Source: Bacteroides finegoldii DSM 17565 (GTDB lineage Bacteria; Bacteroidota; Bacteroidia; Bacteroidales; Bacteroidaceae). Taken from it: a stretch of DNA of 45,060 nucleotides. Shown piece by piece: positions 22,476-31,324 of the stretch (its first letter is position 1; every line of letters begins with the position of its first letter). Made by a program: the position numbers and the translations under genes. The notes under the pieces are model-generated. The model saw only the letters and a list, made by a program, of their open reading frames with translations. It was not told the DNA's origin and made no database searches. The stretch is from positions 1-45,060 of the forward strand of contig NZ_GG688333.1 of assembly GCF_000156195.1 (NCBI RefSeq). Reading direction: 5' to 3'.

Positions 22476-24713
22476 ATGAAAAGAAAAATACAAGATTGCC
22501 TTGCATACAGACTGTTTTTGTTGTTACCACTTTTCTCGTTTGGAGGATGTGTGGAGATAAAAGCTCCTGTTGATTACGTAAATCCATATATGGGAAATAT
22601 TAGTCACTTGTTGGTACCGACTTATCCGACTGTCCATTTACCTAACAGTATGTTACGAATATATCCTCAAAGGGAGGATTATACAAGTAATAAATTGAAG
22701 GGATTACCTGTGATAGTGACAAGTCATAGAGGAAATTCGGCCTTCTCTATCAATCCGTTCAATAGCTTTTGTGATAGTTTAGAGAAGGGTAGTAGGTCTT
22801 CTTTTATATTGTATAATTACGATAATGAAAAGATCAAGCCTTATTATTACAGTGTTTTTTTGAGTGACTATGATATAGAGGTAAAATATGTCCCTTCTCA
22901 TCAGTCGGCTTTATATCAATTAGATTTCCGGACAGGGCAACCTGGGCTTTTGATCGGGGCGACAAATGGAGAGTTGCATGTAGAGAAAAACAAAGTTTTT
23001 GGTTATCAGCAAATCGGTTCCTATGAGACAAGAGTGTATCTTTATCTGGAAACGGACGTGGTTCCTTTACAAACGGAAGAAGGAAATACTGTCGTAATGA
23101 AATTTCCAGAGAATGATAAAAGGATTAATCTTCGTTATGGAATCTCTTTTATAAGTGTAGATCAGGCGAAAAAAAATATGGAACGCGAAGTGGCTGGAAA
23201 GGATTTGGAAACTCTTACACGAACAGGTAGAACTATTTGGAATGATGCTCTTGGAAAGATTCAGGTAAAGGGAAACTGTGAGGATAGTAAGACTATATTC
23301 TATACTTCTTTATACAGAACATATGAACGAATGGTTTGTCTTTCTGAAGATGGACAGTATTATAGTGCTTTTGACAATCAGGTTCATCAGGATAGCGGTG
23401 TTCCTTTTTATACTGATGATTGGATCTGGGATACGTATAGAGCTACCCATCCATTGAGAATATTACTGGAACCGGAACGCGAGAAATATATGATTCAGTC
23501 TTTTATCCGGATGGCTGGTCAGATGAAACATTTTTGGATGCCTACTTTTCCGGAGATAACAGGTGATAGCCGACGGATGAATTCAAATCATGGGGTGGCT
23601 ACTGTACTTGATGCTTATGTAAAAGGAATTACGGATTTCGATTTAAAGGAAGCATATCGTGCTTGTAAAAATGCTATCACTGAAAAGACATTAGCACCGT
23701 GGTCGGATATGGAAGCCGGAAAGCTAGATTCTTTTTATGTGTCAAACGGATATTTTCCGGCGTTAGCTTCTGGTGAAGAGGAAGTTGTTTCCGAAGTACA
23801 TAGTTTTGAGAAAAGGCAAGCTGTTGCTGTGACATTAGGTACAGTGTACGATGAATGGTGTCTGGCACAAATAGCCAGACTGCTGGATAATAAAGAGGAT
23901 TACAATTACTTTTTGCAAAGAAGTTTGAACTATCATCAATTGTTTAATGCAGAAACAAAATTTTTTCATCCTAAAGATAGTGAAGGAAATTTTATCACTC
24001 CGTTTGATTATCGTTATTCCGGTGGAATGGGTGGAAGGGATTATTATGGCGAAAATAATGGATGGGTTTATCGTTGGGATGTCCCCCATAATGTAGCGGA
24101 TCTTATCAAACTGATGGGAGGGAAAGAGGCGTTTGTTGATGAGCTGGAAAAGATGTTTGATACTCCTTTAGGAAAAAGCAAGTATGAATTTTTCTCCCGT
24201 TTTCCTGATCATACAGGTAATGTCGGACAGTTTTCTATGGCAAATGAACCTTGTTTACATATTCCTTACTTATATAACTATGCCAATAAACCCTGGATGA
24301 CCCAGAAAAAGATTAGGACATTACTGGAGGAATGGTTTAGAAATGATTTGATGGGGATGCCGGGAGATGAGGATGGTGGTGGCATGAGTGCATTTATTGT
24401 CTTCTCGCAGCTAGGTTTTTATCCGGTTACGCCAGGATTACCTATATATGTCATTGGAAGTCCGGTGTTTGAACGGGCAAAAATTCAGTTGAGTGATGAC
24501 AAAACCTTTGAAGTATATTGCCATAATTATTCGCCGAAACATAAATACATTCAATCGGTTAAGCTGGATGGAGTGGAATGGGATAAATCTTGGTTTAGTC
24601 ATGAGGAACTGATGAAGGGAAATAAATTAGAAGTAACGATGGGGGCCTATCCCAATAAGGAGTGGGCGTCTCAAGACCAGTCTGTCCCTCCTTCATTTGA
24701 AATGAGAAAATAA
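22476..24713 (+). CDS. GH92 family alpha-mannosidase
   Basis: GH92 enzymes are calcium-dependent exo-alpha-mannosidases that invert the anomeric centre. The 745-residue protein has a lipoprotein signal (lipobox FGGC, Cys25), an N-terminal beta-sandwich and a C-terminal (alpha/alpha)6 domain. Family blocks include DDWIWDTYRATHPL (about residue 313), NSNHGVATVLDAYVKG, ENNGWVYRWDVPHN (Glu526, in the place of the general acid of EGNAWQY) and MPGDEDGGGMSAFIVFSQLGFYPV (Asp631-Glu-Asp633, in the place of the base region). The ENNGW and GDEDGGG variants mark a divergent subgroup. The residues after the lipid cysteine (VEIKAP) are not acidic enough for the surface signal, so it may be periplasmic. Linkage specificity cannot be read from sequence. 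Confidence 0.9.
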   Translation: MKRKIQDCLAYRLFLLLPLFSFGGCVEIKAPVDYVNPYMGNISHLLVPTYPTVHLPNSMLRIYPQREDYTSNKLKGLPVIVTSHRGNSAFSINPFNSFCDSLEKGSRSSFILYNYDNEKIKPYYYSVFLSDYDIEVKYVPSHQSALYQLDFRTGQPGLLIGATNGELHVEKNKVFGYQQIGSYETRVYLYLETDVVPLQTEEGNTVVMKFPENDKRINLRYGISFISVDQAKKNMEREVAGKDLETLTRTGRTIWNDALGKIQVKGNCEDSKTIFYTSLYRTYERMVCLSEDGQYYSAFDNQVHQDSGVPFYTDDWIWDTYRATHPLRILLEPEREKYMIQSFIRMAGQMKHFWMPTFPEITGDSRRMNSNHGVATVLDAYVKGITDFDLKEAYRACKNAITEKTLAPWSDMEAGKLDSFYVSNGYFPALASGEEEVVSEVHSFEKRQAVAVTLGTVYDEWCLAQIARLLDNKEDYNYFLQRSLNYHQLFNAETKFFHPKDSEGNFITPFDYRYSGGMGGRDYYGENNGWVYRWDVPHNVADLIKLMGGKEAFVDELEKMFDTPLGKSKYEFFSRFPDHTGNVGQFSMANEPCLHIPYLYNYANKPWMTQKKIRTLLEEWFRNDLMGMPGDEDGGGMSAFIVFSQLGFYPVTPGLPIYVIGSPVFERAKIQLSDDKTFEVYCHNYSPKHKYIQSVKLDGVEWDKSWFSHEELMKGNKLEVTMGAYPNKEWASQDQSVPPSFEMRK

Positions 24714-24743
24714 AGAATATGAATAATTAAAATTAAATCAATT

Positions 24744-25907
24744 ATGATGCAGAGACTCTTTTTTATGATGATTTTTTTCTTGTCACTTTCATTGGAAAGT
24801 TGTAGCAAAGAAGATGATAATAATCCTTCTAATTCGGAGAATAACGGAGGAAATAATAATTTAGGTACAGAGTTGGATTATGATACTTTCTGCTTTTATT
24901 ATGATTGGTATGGAAGTGAGGCTATTGACGGTCAATATAAACATTGGGCCCATGCTATAGCACCCGATCCTAATGGTGGATCCGGTCAGAATCCGGGGAC
25001 CATTCCGGGTACACAGGAGAGTATAGCCAGTAATTTTTATCCTCAATTAGGAAGATATAGTAGTAGTGATCCTAATATTTTGGCCAAACATATGGATATG
25101 TTTGTTATGGCGCGTACCGGAGTGTTGGCACTTACCTGGTGGAATGAACAGGATGAGACTGAAGCCAAGAGAATCGGTCTTATACTGGATGCAGCAGATA
25201 AGAAAAAAATAAAAGTATGTTTTCACTTGGAGCCATATCCCAGCAGAAATGTGCAGAATCTTCGGGAGAACATAGTTAAATTGATAACGAGGTATGGAAA
25301 TCACCCGGCCTTCTACAGAAAGGATGGCAAACCTTTGTTTTTTATTTATGACTCTTATTTAATCGAACCTAGTGAATGGGAAAAGTTATTAAGTCCTGGT
25401 GGCTCCATTACAATCAGAAATACAGCCTATGATGCTTTGATGATTGGATTATGGACTTCTAGTCCGACAGTGCAACGGCCTTTTATTTTGAATGCTCATT
25501 TTGATGGTTTCTATACATATTTTGCAGCTACCGGGTTCACGTATGGTTCTACCCCGACTAATTGGGTAAGTATGCAAAAATGGGCAAAGGAAAATGGTAA
25601 GATATTTATTCCAAGTGTGGGTCCCGGATATATAGACACACGTATACGTCCTTGGAATGGTTCGGTAATCCGGAATAGAACGGATGGGCAGTATTATGAC
25701 GCTATGTATCGAAAGGCCATTGAAGCTGGGGTTTCGGCTATTTCTATTACCTCCTTTAATGAATGGCATGAAGGGAGCCAGATAGAACCGGCTGTGCCTT
25801 ACACAAGTTCCGAGTTTACTTATTTGGATTATGAGAACCGTGAACCTGATTATTATCTCACCCGCACTGCGTACTGGGTTGGGAAATTTAGAGAAAGCAA
25901 ACAATAA
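24744..25907 (+). CDS. GH99 endo-alpha-1,2-mannosidase/mannanase lipoprotein
   Basis: GH99 enzymes cut internal alpha-1,2-linked mannose chains in N-glycans or yeast mannan. The 387-residue protein has a lipoprotein signal (Cys20) followed by SKEDDNN, an acidic surface-export pattern, and an Asn-rich linker. The catalytic barrel begins at about residue 48 (DTFCFYYDWYG). The catalytic motif SFNEWHEGSQIEP carries Glu340 and Glu343; these match the two catalytic residues Glu333 and Glu336 described for the Bacteroides xylanisolvens GH99. The HLEPYP segment is also present. Together with GH92 in one operon it strongly suggests an alpha-mannan or high-mannose glycan target. It is 30 bases after the GH92 gene. 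Confidence 0.92.
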   Translation: MMQRLFFMMIFFLSLSLESCSKEDDNNPSNSENNGGNNNLGTELDYDTFCFYYDWYGSEAIDGQYKHWAHAIAPDPNGGSGQNPGTIPGTQESIASNFYPQLGRYSSSDPNILAKHMDMFVMARTGVLALTWWNEQDETEAKRIGLILDAADKKKIKVCFHLEPYPSRNVQNLRENIVKLITRYGNHPAFYRKDGKPLFFIYDSYLIEPSEWEKLLSPGGSITIRNTAYDALMIGLWTSSPTVQRPFILNAHFDGFYTYFAATGFTYGSTPTNWVSMQKWAKENGKIFIPSVGPGYIDTRIRPWNGSVIRNRTDGQYYDAMYRKAIEAGVSAISITSFNEWHEGSQIEPAVPYTSSEFTYLDYENREPDYYLTRTAYWVGKFRESKQ

Positions 25908-25932
25908 TTATATTTGTTAATAAAAATAAACC

Positions 25933-27054
25933 ATGAAAAAAGTCACAAAAGTAAAGATGTTGTTAATAATGCTATATGCATTGTTTATATCAGTATGTTC
26001 TATTTCTTGTTCTGATGACGACGATAATGTGCTAAAGGTAGACACAGTAGCTTTTATAAGCCAACTGACTGATTATCAAAATCAGCTGGAAACATTGAGG
26101 GATGGATCGCAGTATGGAAATAAGACGGGAATGTATCCGGAAGAGAGCAGGGATATACTTGAACTGGTATTAATCCAGATAAAAAAGAGTATCCGGCAAA
26201 TTGAAAACGGAGAAGAGACTAATCCTTCACAGGAGAAAGTGGATGAATTGATTCAGGCTGCTAAAAAAGCGATGGAGGATTTTAAAGCAACTGTGATTAT
26301 AGAATATGTTTCTGTAGCTGCAGAATTGTATGTAGACGGACAAAATGACGGGTATATTGATTTTGGAGCAAGTGAGAACTATTCTAAGTTTGGTAATACT
26401 GGTGAACAAGTTTTTACTGTTGAGTTGTGGGTGAAGTTGAAATATACTTCCGGTTTTGGTAGTGTGGTGGATGTCTTTATCGAAGATAGTCCCGGACATT
26501 ATAGAAAAGGATGGGTAATTAATAACTTTGATAATAAGAGACTACGTATGTCGTTGGGAATGGATAATTGGGGATTGTTGGAACCTGGCATTGATTTCAG
26601 TACGACAGAGAAATGGGTTCATTTTGCAGCAGTTATTAACGAGAAAGGAGTTGATGGAGATGTTAATTCAGAAGGAAAACCTATTGTTGTAAAAGTGTAT
26701 ATGAATGGCGAATTGAAGGATCAGGCGACAGGGCTTGATGGTAATCCTTATAATCCGAATGATTTGGGAACATCTATGATTGCTTTTAGACATATGGGGG
26801 GGAATCTTGGTATGACAAATGACTGGAAACTATCTGGATATATCAAACATTTCCATCTTTGGAAATCTGCCAAGTCACAGGGAGAAATTAAAAAGCTGAT
26901 GAATGAGGAAATTAAGGTTACAGGACAGGAAGATGATTTAGTTTGTGGATGGGAGTTTGATGCAACAGTGGAGGATGATACTAATATACCTGATTTGACA
27001 GGCAAATATTCTGCTAAGTTGCTTGGAGAGTATAAGTGGATTCCTTTGGAATAA
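25933..27054 (+). CDS. LamG-domain surface glycan-binding lipoprotein
   Basis: The 373-residue lipoprotein has a signal ending at Cys26 and then SDDDDN, a typical acidic surface-export signal. Residues 36-125 form a helical region of the DUF4972/FIVAR kind (VDELIQAAKKAMEDFKA). Residues 130-373 form a LamG/concanavalin-like beta-sandwich (FTVELWVKLKYTSGFGSVVDVF; WVHFAAVINEKG; VYMNGELKDQ; GWEFDATVEDDTNIPDLTGKYSAKL). No catalytic motif is seen. It is probably a surface lectin that feeds glycan to GH99 and SusCD, or possibly an enzyme of unknown kind. It is the last gene of the PUL operon, 25 bases after GH99. Confidence 0.82.
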   Translation: MKKVTKVKMLLIMLYALFISVCSISCSDDDDNVLKVDTVAFISQLTDYQNQLETLRDGSQYGNKTGMYPEESRDILELVLIQIKKSIRQIENGEETNPSQEKVDELIQAAKKAMEDFKATVIIEYVSVAAELYVDGQNDGYIDFGASENYSKFGNTGEQVFTVELWVKLKYTSGFGSVVDVFIEDSPGHYRKGWVINNFDNKRLRMSLGMDNWGLLEPGIDFSTTEKWVHFAAVINEKGVDGDVNSEGKPIVVKVYMNGELKDQATGLDGNPYNPNDLGTSMIAFRHMGGNLGMTNDWKLSGYIKHFHLWKSAKSQGEIKKLMNEEIKVTGQEDDLVCGWEFDATVEDDTNIPDLTGKYSAKLLGEYKWIPLE

Positions 27055-27099
27055 AAGATTCTTTATCTGTTTCCTTTGGTAGGGCAGAAGCTTTTTGAG

Positions 27100-27190
27100 G
27101 CTGTCAGAAGTTTGGATTTACTATGTTTGGGATATTTTGTCTCTAATCAATCAGATAGTAAAACAGGCTTTTGACAGCTTTACTTTTATT
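27100..27190 (+). terminator. Possible PUL operon terminator, long-loop hairpin
   Basis: GCTGTCAGAAG (27100-27110) pairs with CTTTTGACAGC (27167-27177) with one mismatch. The sequence TTTACTTTTATTT follows. The loop of about 57 bases is long, so this is tentative. Confidence 0.35.
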
Positions 27191-27227
27191 TGATAAATTA
27201 AATGTGGTCTGTTTACTCTGCTATTTC

Positions 27228-27250
27228 AGCCCTTTAAGGGCTTTTTCCTT
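27228..27250 (+). terminator. Short hairpin with T tract, PUL 3' end
   Basis: AGCCC...GGGCT (27228-27242) folds around TTTAA, and TTTTTCCTTT follows on the plus strand. It overlaps the stop codon of the convergent rhomboid gene. It could end plus-strand transcripts from the PUL. Confidence 0.4.
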
Positions 27251-27869
27251 TCTCTTCTTCATTATTTTCCTCTTCCATTTCATCTGCAAAAGGTTCCGGC
27301 CGTTGCGGTCCGTGATTTACGAAAACGAAAGCGCAGAGCGTTCCCATAATTCCTCCGCTAAGATGTCCTTCCCACGACATATTGGTAGGGGAGAAATAAG
27401 GAAACATATGCCATATAATTCCTCCATATAAAAAGGTGACAAGTAAAGAGATGGCAATGAGTAGAACATATTTGCGGAGAATACCACTGAAAAAGAGAAA
27501 GAAGGCAAAGCCATAGATCAGTCCGCTGGCACCGATGTGCCATCCCGGTTTTCCGATCAGAAAAGTAAGTAGTCCGCTTCCGAGCCAAATGAGAATAAAA
27601 ATTTTACTGGCTATTCCCCGGTAAAAGTAAAAAAGACACCATGACAAGAAGAATAAAGGGATTGTATTTGCTAATAAATGACTGAACCCGCTGTGTATCA
27701 GCGGATGGGTTAAAATGCCGGTCAGTCCCCGTTTCTCCATAGGATATACCCCCAAGCGAGAGAAGTCCCAGTCCATCCCGACTTCCATAATCTTGAGTAT
27801 ATAGAGAATAAAAATAAGGAACAAAGGCTTTGCTGTAGCCAGCATGATACGCTGAATATCTTGCTTCAT
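27234..27869 (-). CDS. Rhomboid family intramembrane serine protease
   Basis: The 211-residue protein has about six membrane helices. The catalytic dyad is Ser115 in GASG and His169 in EGHLSGG. The HSGFSHLLANTIP block (His64 and Asn68) gives the oxyanion site, as in GlpG-like rhomboids. It cleaves membrane proteins within or near their membrane helices; the substrate here is unknown. The C-terminus is a highly acidic, charged tail (EMEEENNEEEKGKSP). The start at 27869 is preferred; an upstream Met at 27917 would add 16 residues including VLRKISKEKN. It is convergent with the PUL and sits between the PUL and the glycogen operon. Confidence 0.9.
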   Translation of the reverse strand: MKQDIQRIMLATAKPLFLIFILYILKIMEVGMDWDFSRLGVYPMEKRGLTGILTHPLIHSGFSHLLANTIPLFFLSWCLFYFYRGIASKIFILIWLGSGLLTFLIGKPGWHIGASGLIYGFAFFLFFSGILRKYVLLIAISLLVTFLYGGIIWHMFPYFSPTNMSWEGHLSGGIMGTLCAFVFVNHGPQRPEPFADEMEEENNEEEKGKSP

Positions 27870-27946
27870 GACATTCTTTTCTTTAGATATTTTACGCAAT
27901 ACTACGAATATTTGCACAAAATCTGAAAATAAAAAGCCTTTTTATT

Positions 27947-27975
27947 TTTGTTTTTATCTATAATTTGTACATTTG
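27947..27975 (+). promoter_or_regulatory. Promoter of the glycogen operon
   Basis: TTTG (27947-27950), a 17-base spacer and TACATTTG (27968-27975) match both elements of the Bacteroides promoter. The leader to the start codon at 28084 would be about 100 bases. Confidence 0.5.
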
Positions 27976-28083
27976 GGCGTTATACCTATTGTATATGCTG
28001 CTACAGCCAATATATACGGTATGTAACAATAAATAGGTATACGATATAATGACCAATAATTAACCTTTAAATAATGCACAACT

Positions 28084-30021
28084 ATGAGTTATTTACGATT
28101 TGACAAGACCCTCATGACGAATCTCGAAGAGTCTCTTCAAAGAGAAATTCTTCGGACGAACAAGGCAGGAGCTTATCATTGTACAACGATTGTTGATTGT
28201 AACACACGCAAATATCACGGCCTGTTGGTGATTCCTATCCCCAATATAGACGATGAAAATCATGTGCTGCTATCTTCTCTTGATGAAACGGTAATTCAAC
28301 ACGGTGCAGAGTTTAACTTGGGATTGCATAAATATCAAGGAAATAACTTCAGTCCTAACGGGCACAAGTATATCCGTGAATTTGATTGTGAACATATCCC
28401 GGCGACAACTTACCGTGTTGGAGGTGTGATTCTCCGCAAAGAAAAAATCTTTGTACATCATGAAAATAGAATCCTGATTCGTTATACGTTGCTGGACGCT
28501 CATTCGGCGACAACTTTGCGTTTCCGGCCGTTTCTTGCTTTCAGAAGTGTACGCGAATATACCCATGAAAACGCTCAGGCGAGCCGTGAGTATCAATTAG
28601 TGGAGAACGGAATCAAGACTTGTATGTATCCCGGATATCCGGAACTTTATATGCAGTTGAATAAAAAATGTGAATTCCATTTCCAGCCCGACTGGTATCG
28701 GGGAATCGAATATCCGAAGGAACAGGAGCGCGGATATGACTTCAATGAAGATCTTTATGTACCTGGTTATTTTGAAGTAGATATAAAGAAAGGAGAAAGC
28801 ATTGTTTTCTCTGCCGGAATTTCAGAAACGACGACTCGCAGGCTGAAACAGACATTTGAAGCGGAAGTGGCCGATCGTACACCGCGTGATAGTTTCTACC
28901 ACTGTTTGGAGAACTCTGCTCATCAATTCCACAATCAGCAGGAGGGCGAACACTATATTCTCGCCGGTTATCCGTGGTTCAAATGTCGGGCGCGCGATAT
29001 GTTCATCGCTTTGCCGGGACTGACACTTGCCATTGACGAGATAGATCAGTTTGAAGATGTGATGAAAACGGCGGAAAAGGCAATCCGTAACTTCATCAAT
29101 GAAGAACCTGTGGGGTACAAAATTTATGAAATGGAACACCCAGATGTGTTGCTGTGGGCTGTATGGGCTTTGCAGCAATATACCAAAGAAACTTCGCGCG
29201 AACAGTGCCGCCAGAAATATGGAGAGCTTTTGAAAGATATCATGGTATTTATCCGTCAAAGGAAGCATGACAACCTTTTCCTGCATGAAAACGGACTGTT
29301 GTATGCCAACGGTACGGAGAAGGCGATTACTTGGATGAACTCTACGGTAAACGGTCATCCGGTGATTCCGCGTACGGGATATATTGTTGAATTTAATGCG
29401 TTGTGGTATAATGCGTTGCGCTTTGTGGCTGATTTGGTACGCGAAGGTGGTGATGTAATCCTTGCAGATGAACTTGATGCGCAGGCCGAAGTGACCGGTA
29501 AATCATTCGTGGAGGTGTTCCGTAACGAATATGGATATTTGCTCGATTATGTAGACGGCAATATGATGGACTGGAGTGTACGTCCGAACATGATATTTAC
29601 CGTAGCATTTGATTATTCTCCTCTGGACCGGGGGCAGAAGAAACAGGTGCTCGATATCGTAACCAAAGAATTGCTCACTCCTAAGGGGATTCGTTCGCTG
29701 AGCCCGAAGAGTGGGGGATACAATCCGAATTATGTAGGTCCGCAGGTACAGCGTGACTATGCTTATCATCAGGGAACAGCTTGGCCTTGGTTGATGGGAT
29801 TCTATCTGGAGGCTTATTTACGGATTTATAAGACCAGCGGACTGTCGTTCGTCGAACGTCAGTTGATTAGCTATGATGATGAAATGACCAGCCATTGTGT
29901 GGGGTCCATTGCCGAGCTATTTGACGGGAATCCGCCTTTCAGAGGACGTGGCGCCGTGTCGTTTGCCATGAATGTAGCGGAAATATTGCGTGTTTTGAAG
30001 CTGCTGTCTAAATATTATTAA
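28084..30021 (+). CDS. GH133 glycogen debranching enzyme
   Basis: The 645-residue cytoplasmic protein has an N-terminal domain (about residues 20-230) of the bacterial GDE type, beginning LEESLQREILRTNKAGAYHCTTIVDCNTRKYHGLLV. A C-terminal (alpha/alpha)6 amylo-alpha-1,6-glucosidase domain follows (about 270-645). Family blocks include PWFKCRARDMFIALPGL, RTGYIVEFNALWYNALRFV, and YHQGTAWPWLMGFYLEAYL. It removes alpha-1,6 branches of glycogen. It is the first gene of an operon with a GT4 and a GH57 protein, 17 bases before the GT4 gene. There is no signal peptide, so it acts on internal glycogen rather than on dietary starch. Confidence 0.93.
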   Translation: MSYLRFDKTLMTNLEESLQREILRTNKAGAYHCTTIVDCNTRKYHGLLVIPIPNIDDENHVLLSSLDETVIQHGAEFNLGLHKYQGNNFSPNGHKYIREFDCEHIPATTYRVGGVILRKEKIFVHHENRILIRYTLLDAHSATTLRFRPFLAFRSVREYTHENAQASREYQLVENGIKTCMYPGYPELYMQLNKKCEFHFQPDWYRGIEYPKEQERGYDFNEDLYVPGYFEVDIKKGESIVFSAGISETTTRRLKQTFEAEVADRTPRDSFYHCLENSAHQFHNQQEGEHYILAGYPWFKCRARDMFIALPGLTLAIDEIDQFEDVMKTAEKAIRNFINEEPVGYKIYEMEHPDVLLWAVWALQQYTKETSREQCRQKYGELLKDIMVFIRQRKHDNLFLHENGLLYANGTEKAITWMNSTVNGHPVIPRTGYIVEFNALWYNALRFVADLVREGGDVILADELDAQAEVTGKSFVEVFRNEYGYLLDYVDGNMMDWSVRPNMIFTVAFDYSPLDRGQKKQVLDIVTKELLTPKGIRSLSPKSGGYNPNYVGPQVQRDYAYHQGTAWPWLMGFYLEAYLRIYKTSGLSFVERQLISYDDEMTSHCVGSIAELFDGNPPFRGRGAVSFAMNVAEILRVLKLLSKYY

Positions 30022-30038
30022 AGAAAGGAGGAACGAAG

Positions 30039-31307
30039 ATGAAAGTTTTAATGTTTGGATGGGAATTCCCCCCGAAAATATATGGTGGTCTTGCAGTTGC
30101 TTCTTACGGAATAACTAAAGGATTGAGCTTGCAGGGTGATATGGAAACAGTATTTTGTATGCCTAAGCCTTGTGGTGAAGAAGAAAAGTTCTTGAAAATA
30201 ATCGGCATGAACCAGGTGCCTGTTGTGTGGCGTGATGTCAATTATGACTATTTGAAGTCACGCTTGCAGGGATATACGTCACCGGAAGAGTATTATGCTT
30301 TCCGCGACCATATCTATGCCGATTTCTCGTATATGCATGTCAATGATTTGGGATGTATGGAGTTTGCAGGAGGTTACCCCGGTAATCTGCATGAGGAAAT
30401 CAATAATTTTTCGATTATTGCCGGAGTAGTAGCCCGTCAGCAGGAGTTCGACATTATCCATGCACATGACTGGCTGACTTATCCTGCCGGTGTGCATGCC
30501 AAGATGGTGAGCGGAAAACCGCTTTGTATCCATGTGCATGCTACGGATTTTGACCGTTCTCGCGGAAAAGTCAATCCGACTGTCTATTCGATCGAGAAGA
30601 ACGGTATGGATCATGCCGACTGTATCATGTGTGTGTCCGAGCTTACCCGGCGTACAGTGATAAATGAATACCATCAGGATCCAAGAAAAGTGTTTGCCAT
30701 GCACAATGCCGTTTATCCGTTGTCGCAGGAACTGCTGGATATTCCGCGTCCCGACCATTCGAAAGAGAAAGTGGTTACTTTCCTCGGACGTATCACTATG
30801 CAGAAAGGTCCTGAGTATTTTGTGGAAGCTGCCGCTCTGGTGTTGCAGCGTACCCGTAACATCCGCTTCGTGATGGCAGGTTCGGGTGATATGTTGAATG
30901 CCATGATCAATCTGGTTGCCGAGCGTGGCATTGCCGACCGTTTCCACTTCCCGGGATTTATGAAAGGCAAGCAGGTATATGAGGTTTATAAGAATAGTGA
31001 TGTATTCGTTATGCCTTCGGTATCAGAACCTTTCGGTATTGCCCCGTTGGAAGCTATGCAATGCGGAACGCCTTCCATCATATCAAAGCAGTCGGGATGT
31101 GGTGAGATTCTTGATAAGGTGATTAAGACCGATTACTGGGATATTCATGCGATGGCCGATGCGATTTATTCCATTTGTACTAATCCGTCTCTTTTCCAAT
31201 ATCTGCAGGAAGAAGGAAAACGGGAAGTGGACGGAATTACTTGGGAAAAGGTAGGCCTGAGAATTCGTGCCCTTTACGAGGATGTGTTAAGAAACTATGG
31301 TAAATAA
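30039..31307 (+). CDS. GT4 family glycosyltransferase, glycogen synthase-like
   Basis: The 422-residue protein has the GT-B fold. The N-terminal domain opens MKVLMFGWEFPPKIYGGLAVASYGITKGL, with the nucleotide-sugar binding GGL signature. The HAHDWLTYPAG block is present at about residue 145. The C-terminal domain holds the E-x7-E motif EPFGIAPLE near residue 335. It is the usual partner of bacterial GH57 and GH133 proteins and is probably the real alpha-1,4-glucan synthase using UDP- or ADP-glucose. The donor cannot be read from sequence. A strong GGAGG lies 11 bases before the start. The GH57 gene follows after 17 bases. Confidence 0.9.
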   Translation: MKVLMFGWEFPPKIYGGLAVASYGITKGLSLQGDMETVFCMPKPCGEEEKFLKIIGMNQVPVVWRDVNYDYLKSRLQGYTSPEEYYAFRDHIYADFSYMHVNDLGCMEFAGGYPGNLHEEINNFSIIAGVVARQQEFDIIHAHDWLTYPAGVHAKMVSGKPLCIHVHATDFDRSRGKVNPTVYSIEKNGMDHADCIMCVSELTRRTVINEYHQDPRKVFAMHNAVYPLSQELLDIPRPDHSKEKVVTFLGRITMQKGPEYFVEAAALVLQRTRNIRFVMAGSGDMLNAMINLVAERGIADRFHFPGFMKGKQVYEVYKNSDVFVMPSVSEPFGIAPLEAMQCGTPSIISKQSGCGEILDKVIKTDYWDIHAMADAIYSICTNPSLFQYLQEEGKREVDGITWEKVGLRIRALYEDVLRNYGK

Positions 31308-31324
31308 CGAAACAATATACAAAA

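Noticed and set aside
30279..30947. Minus-strand 222-codon open frame inside the GT4 gene
   Set aside because: Antisense to a clearly conserved glycosyltransferase; His-rich low-quality translation.
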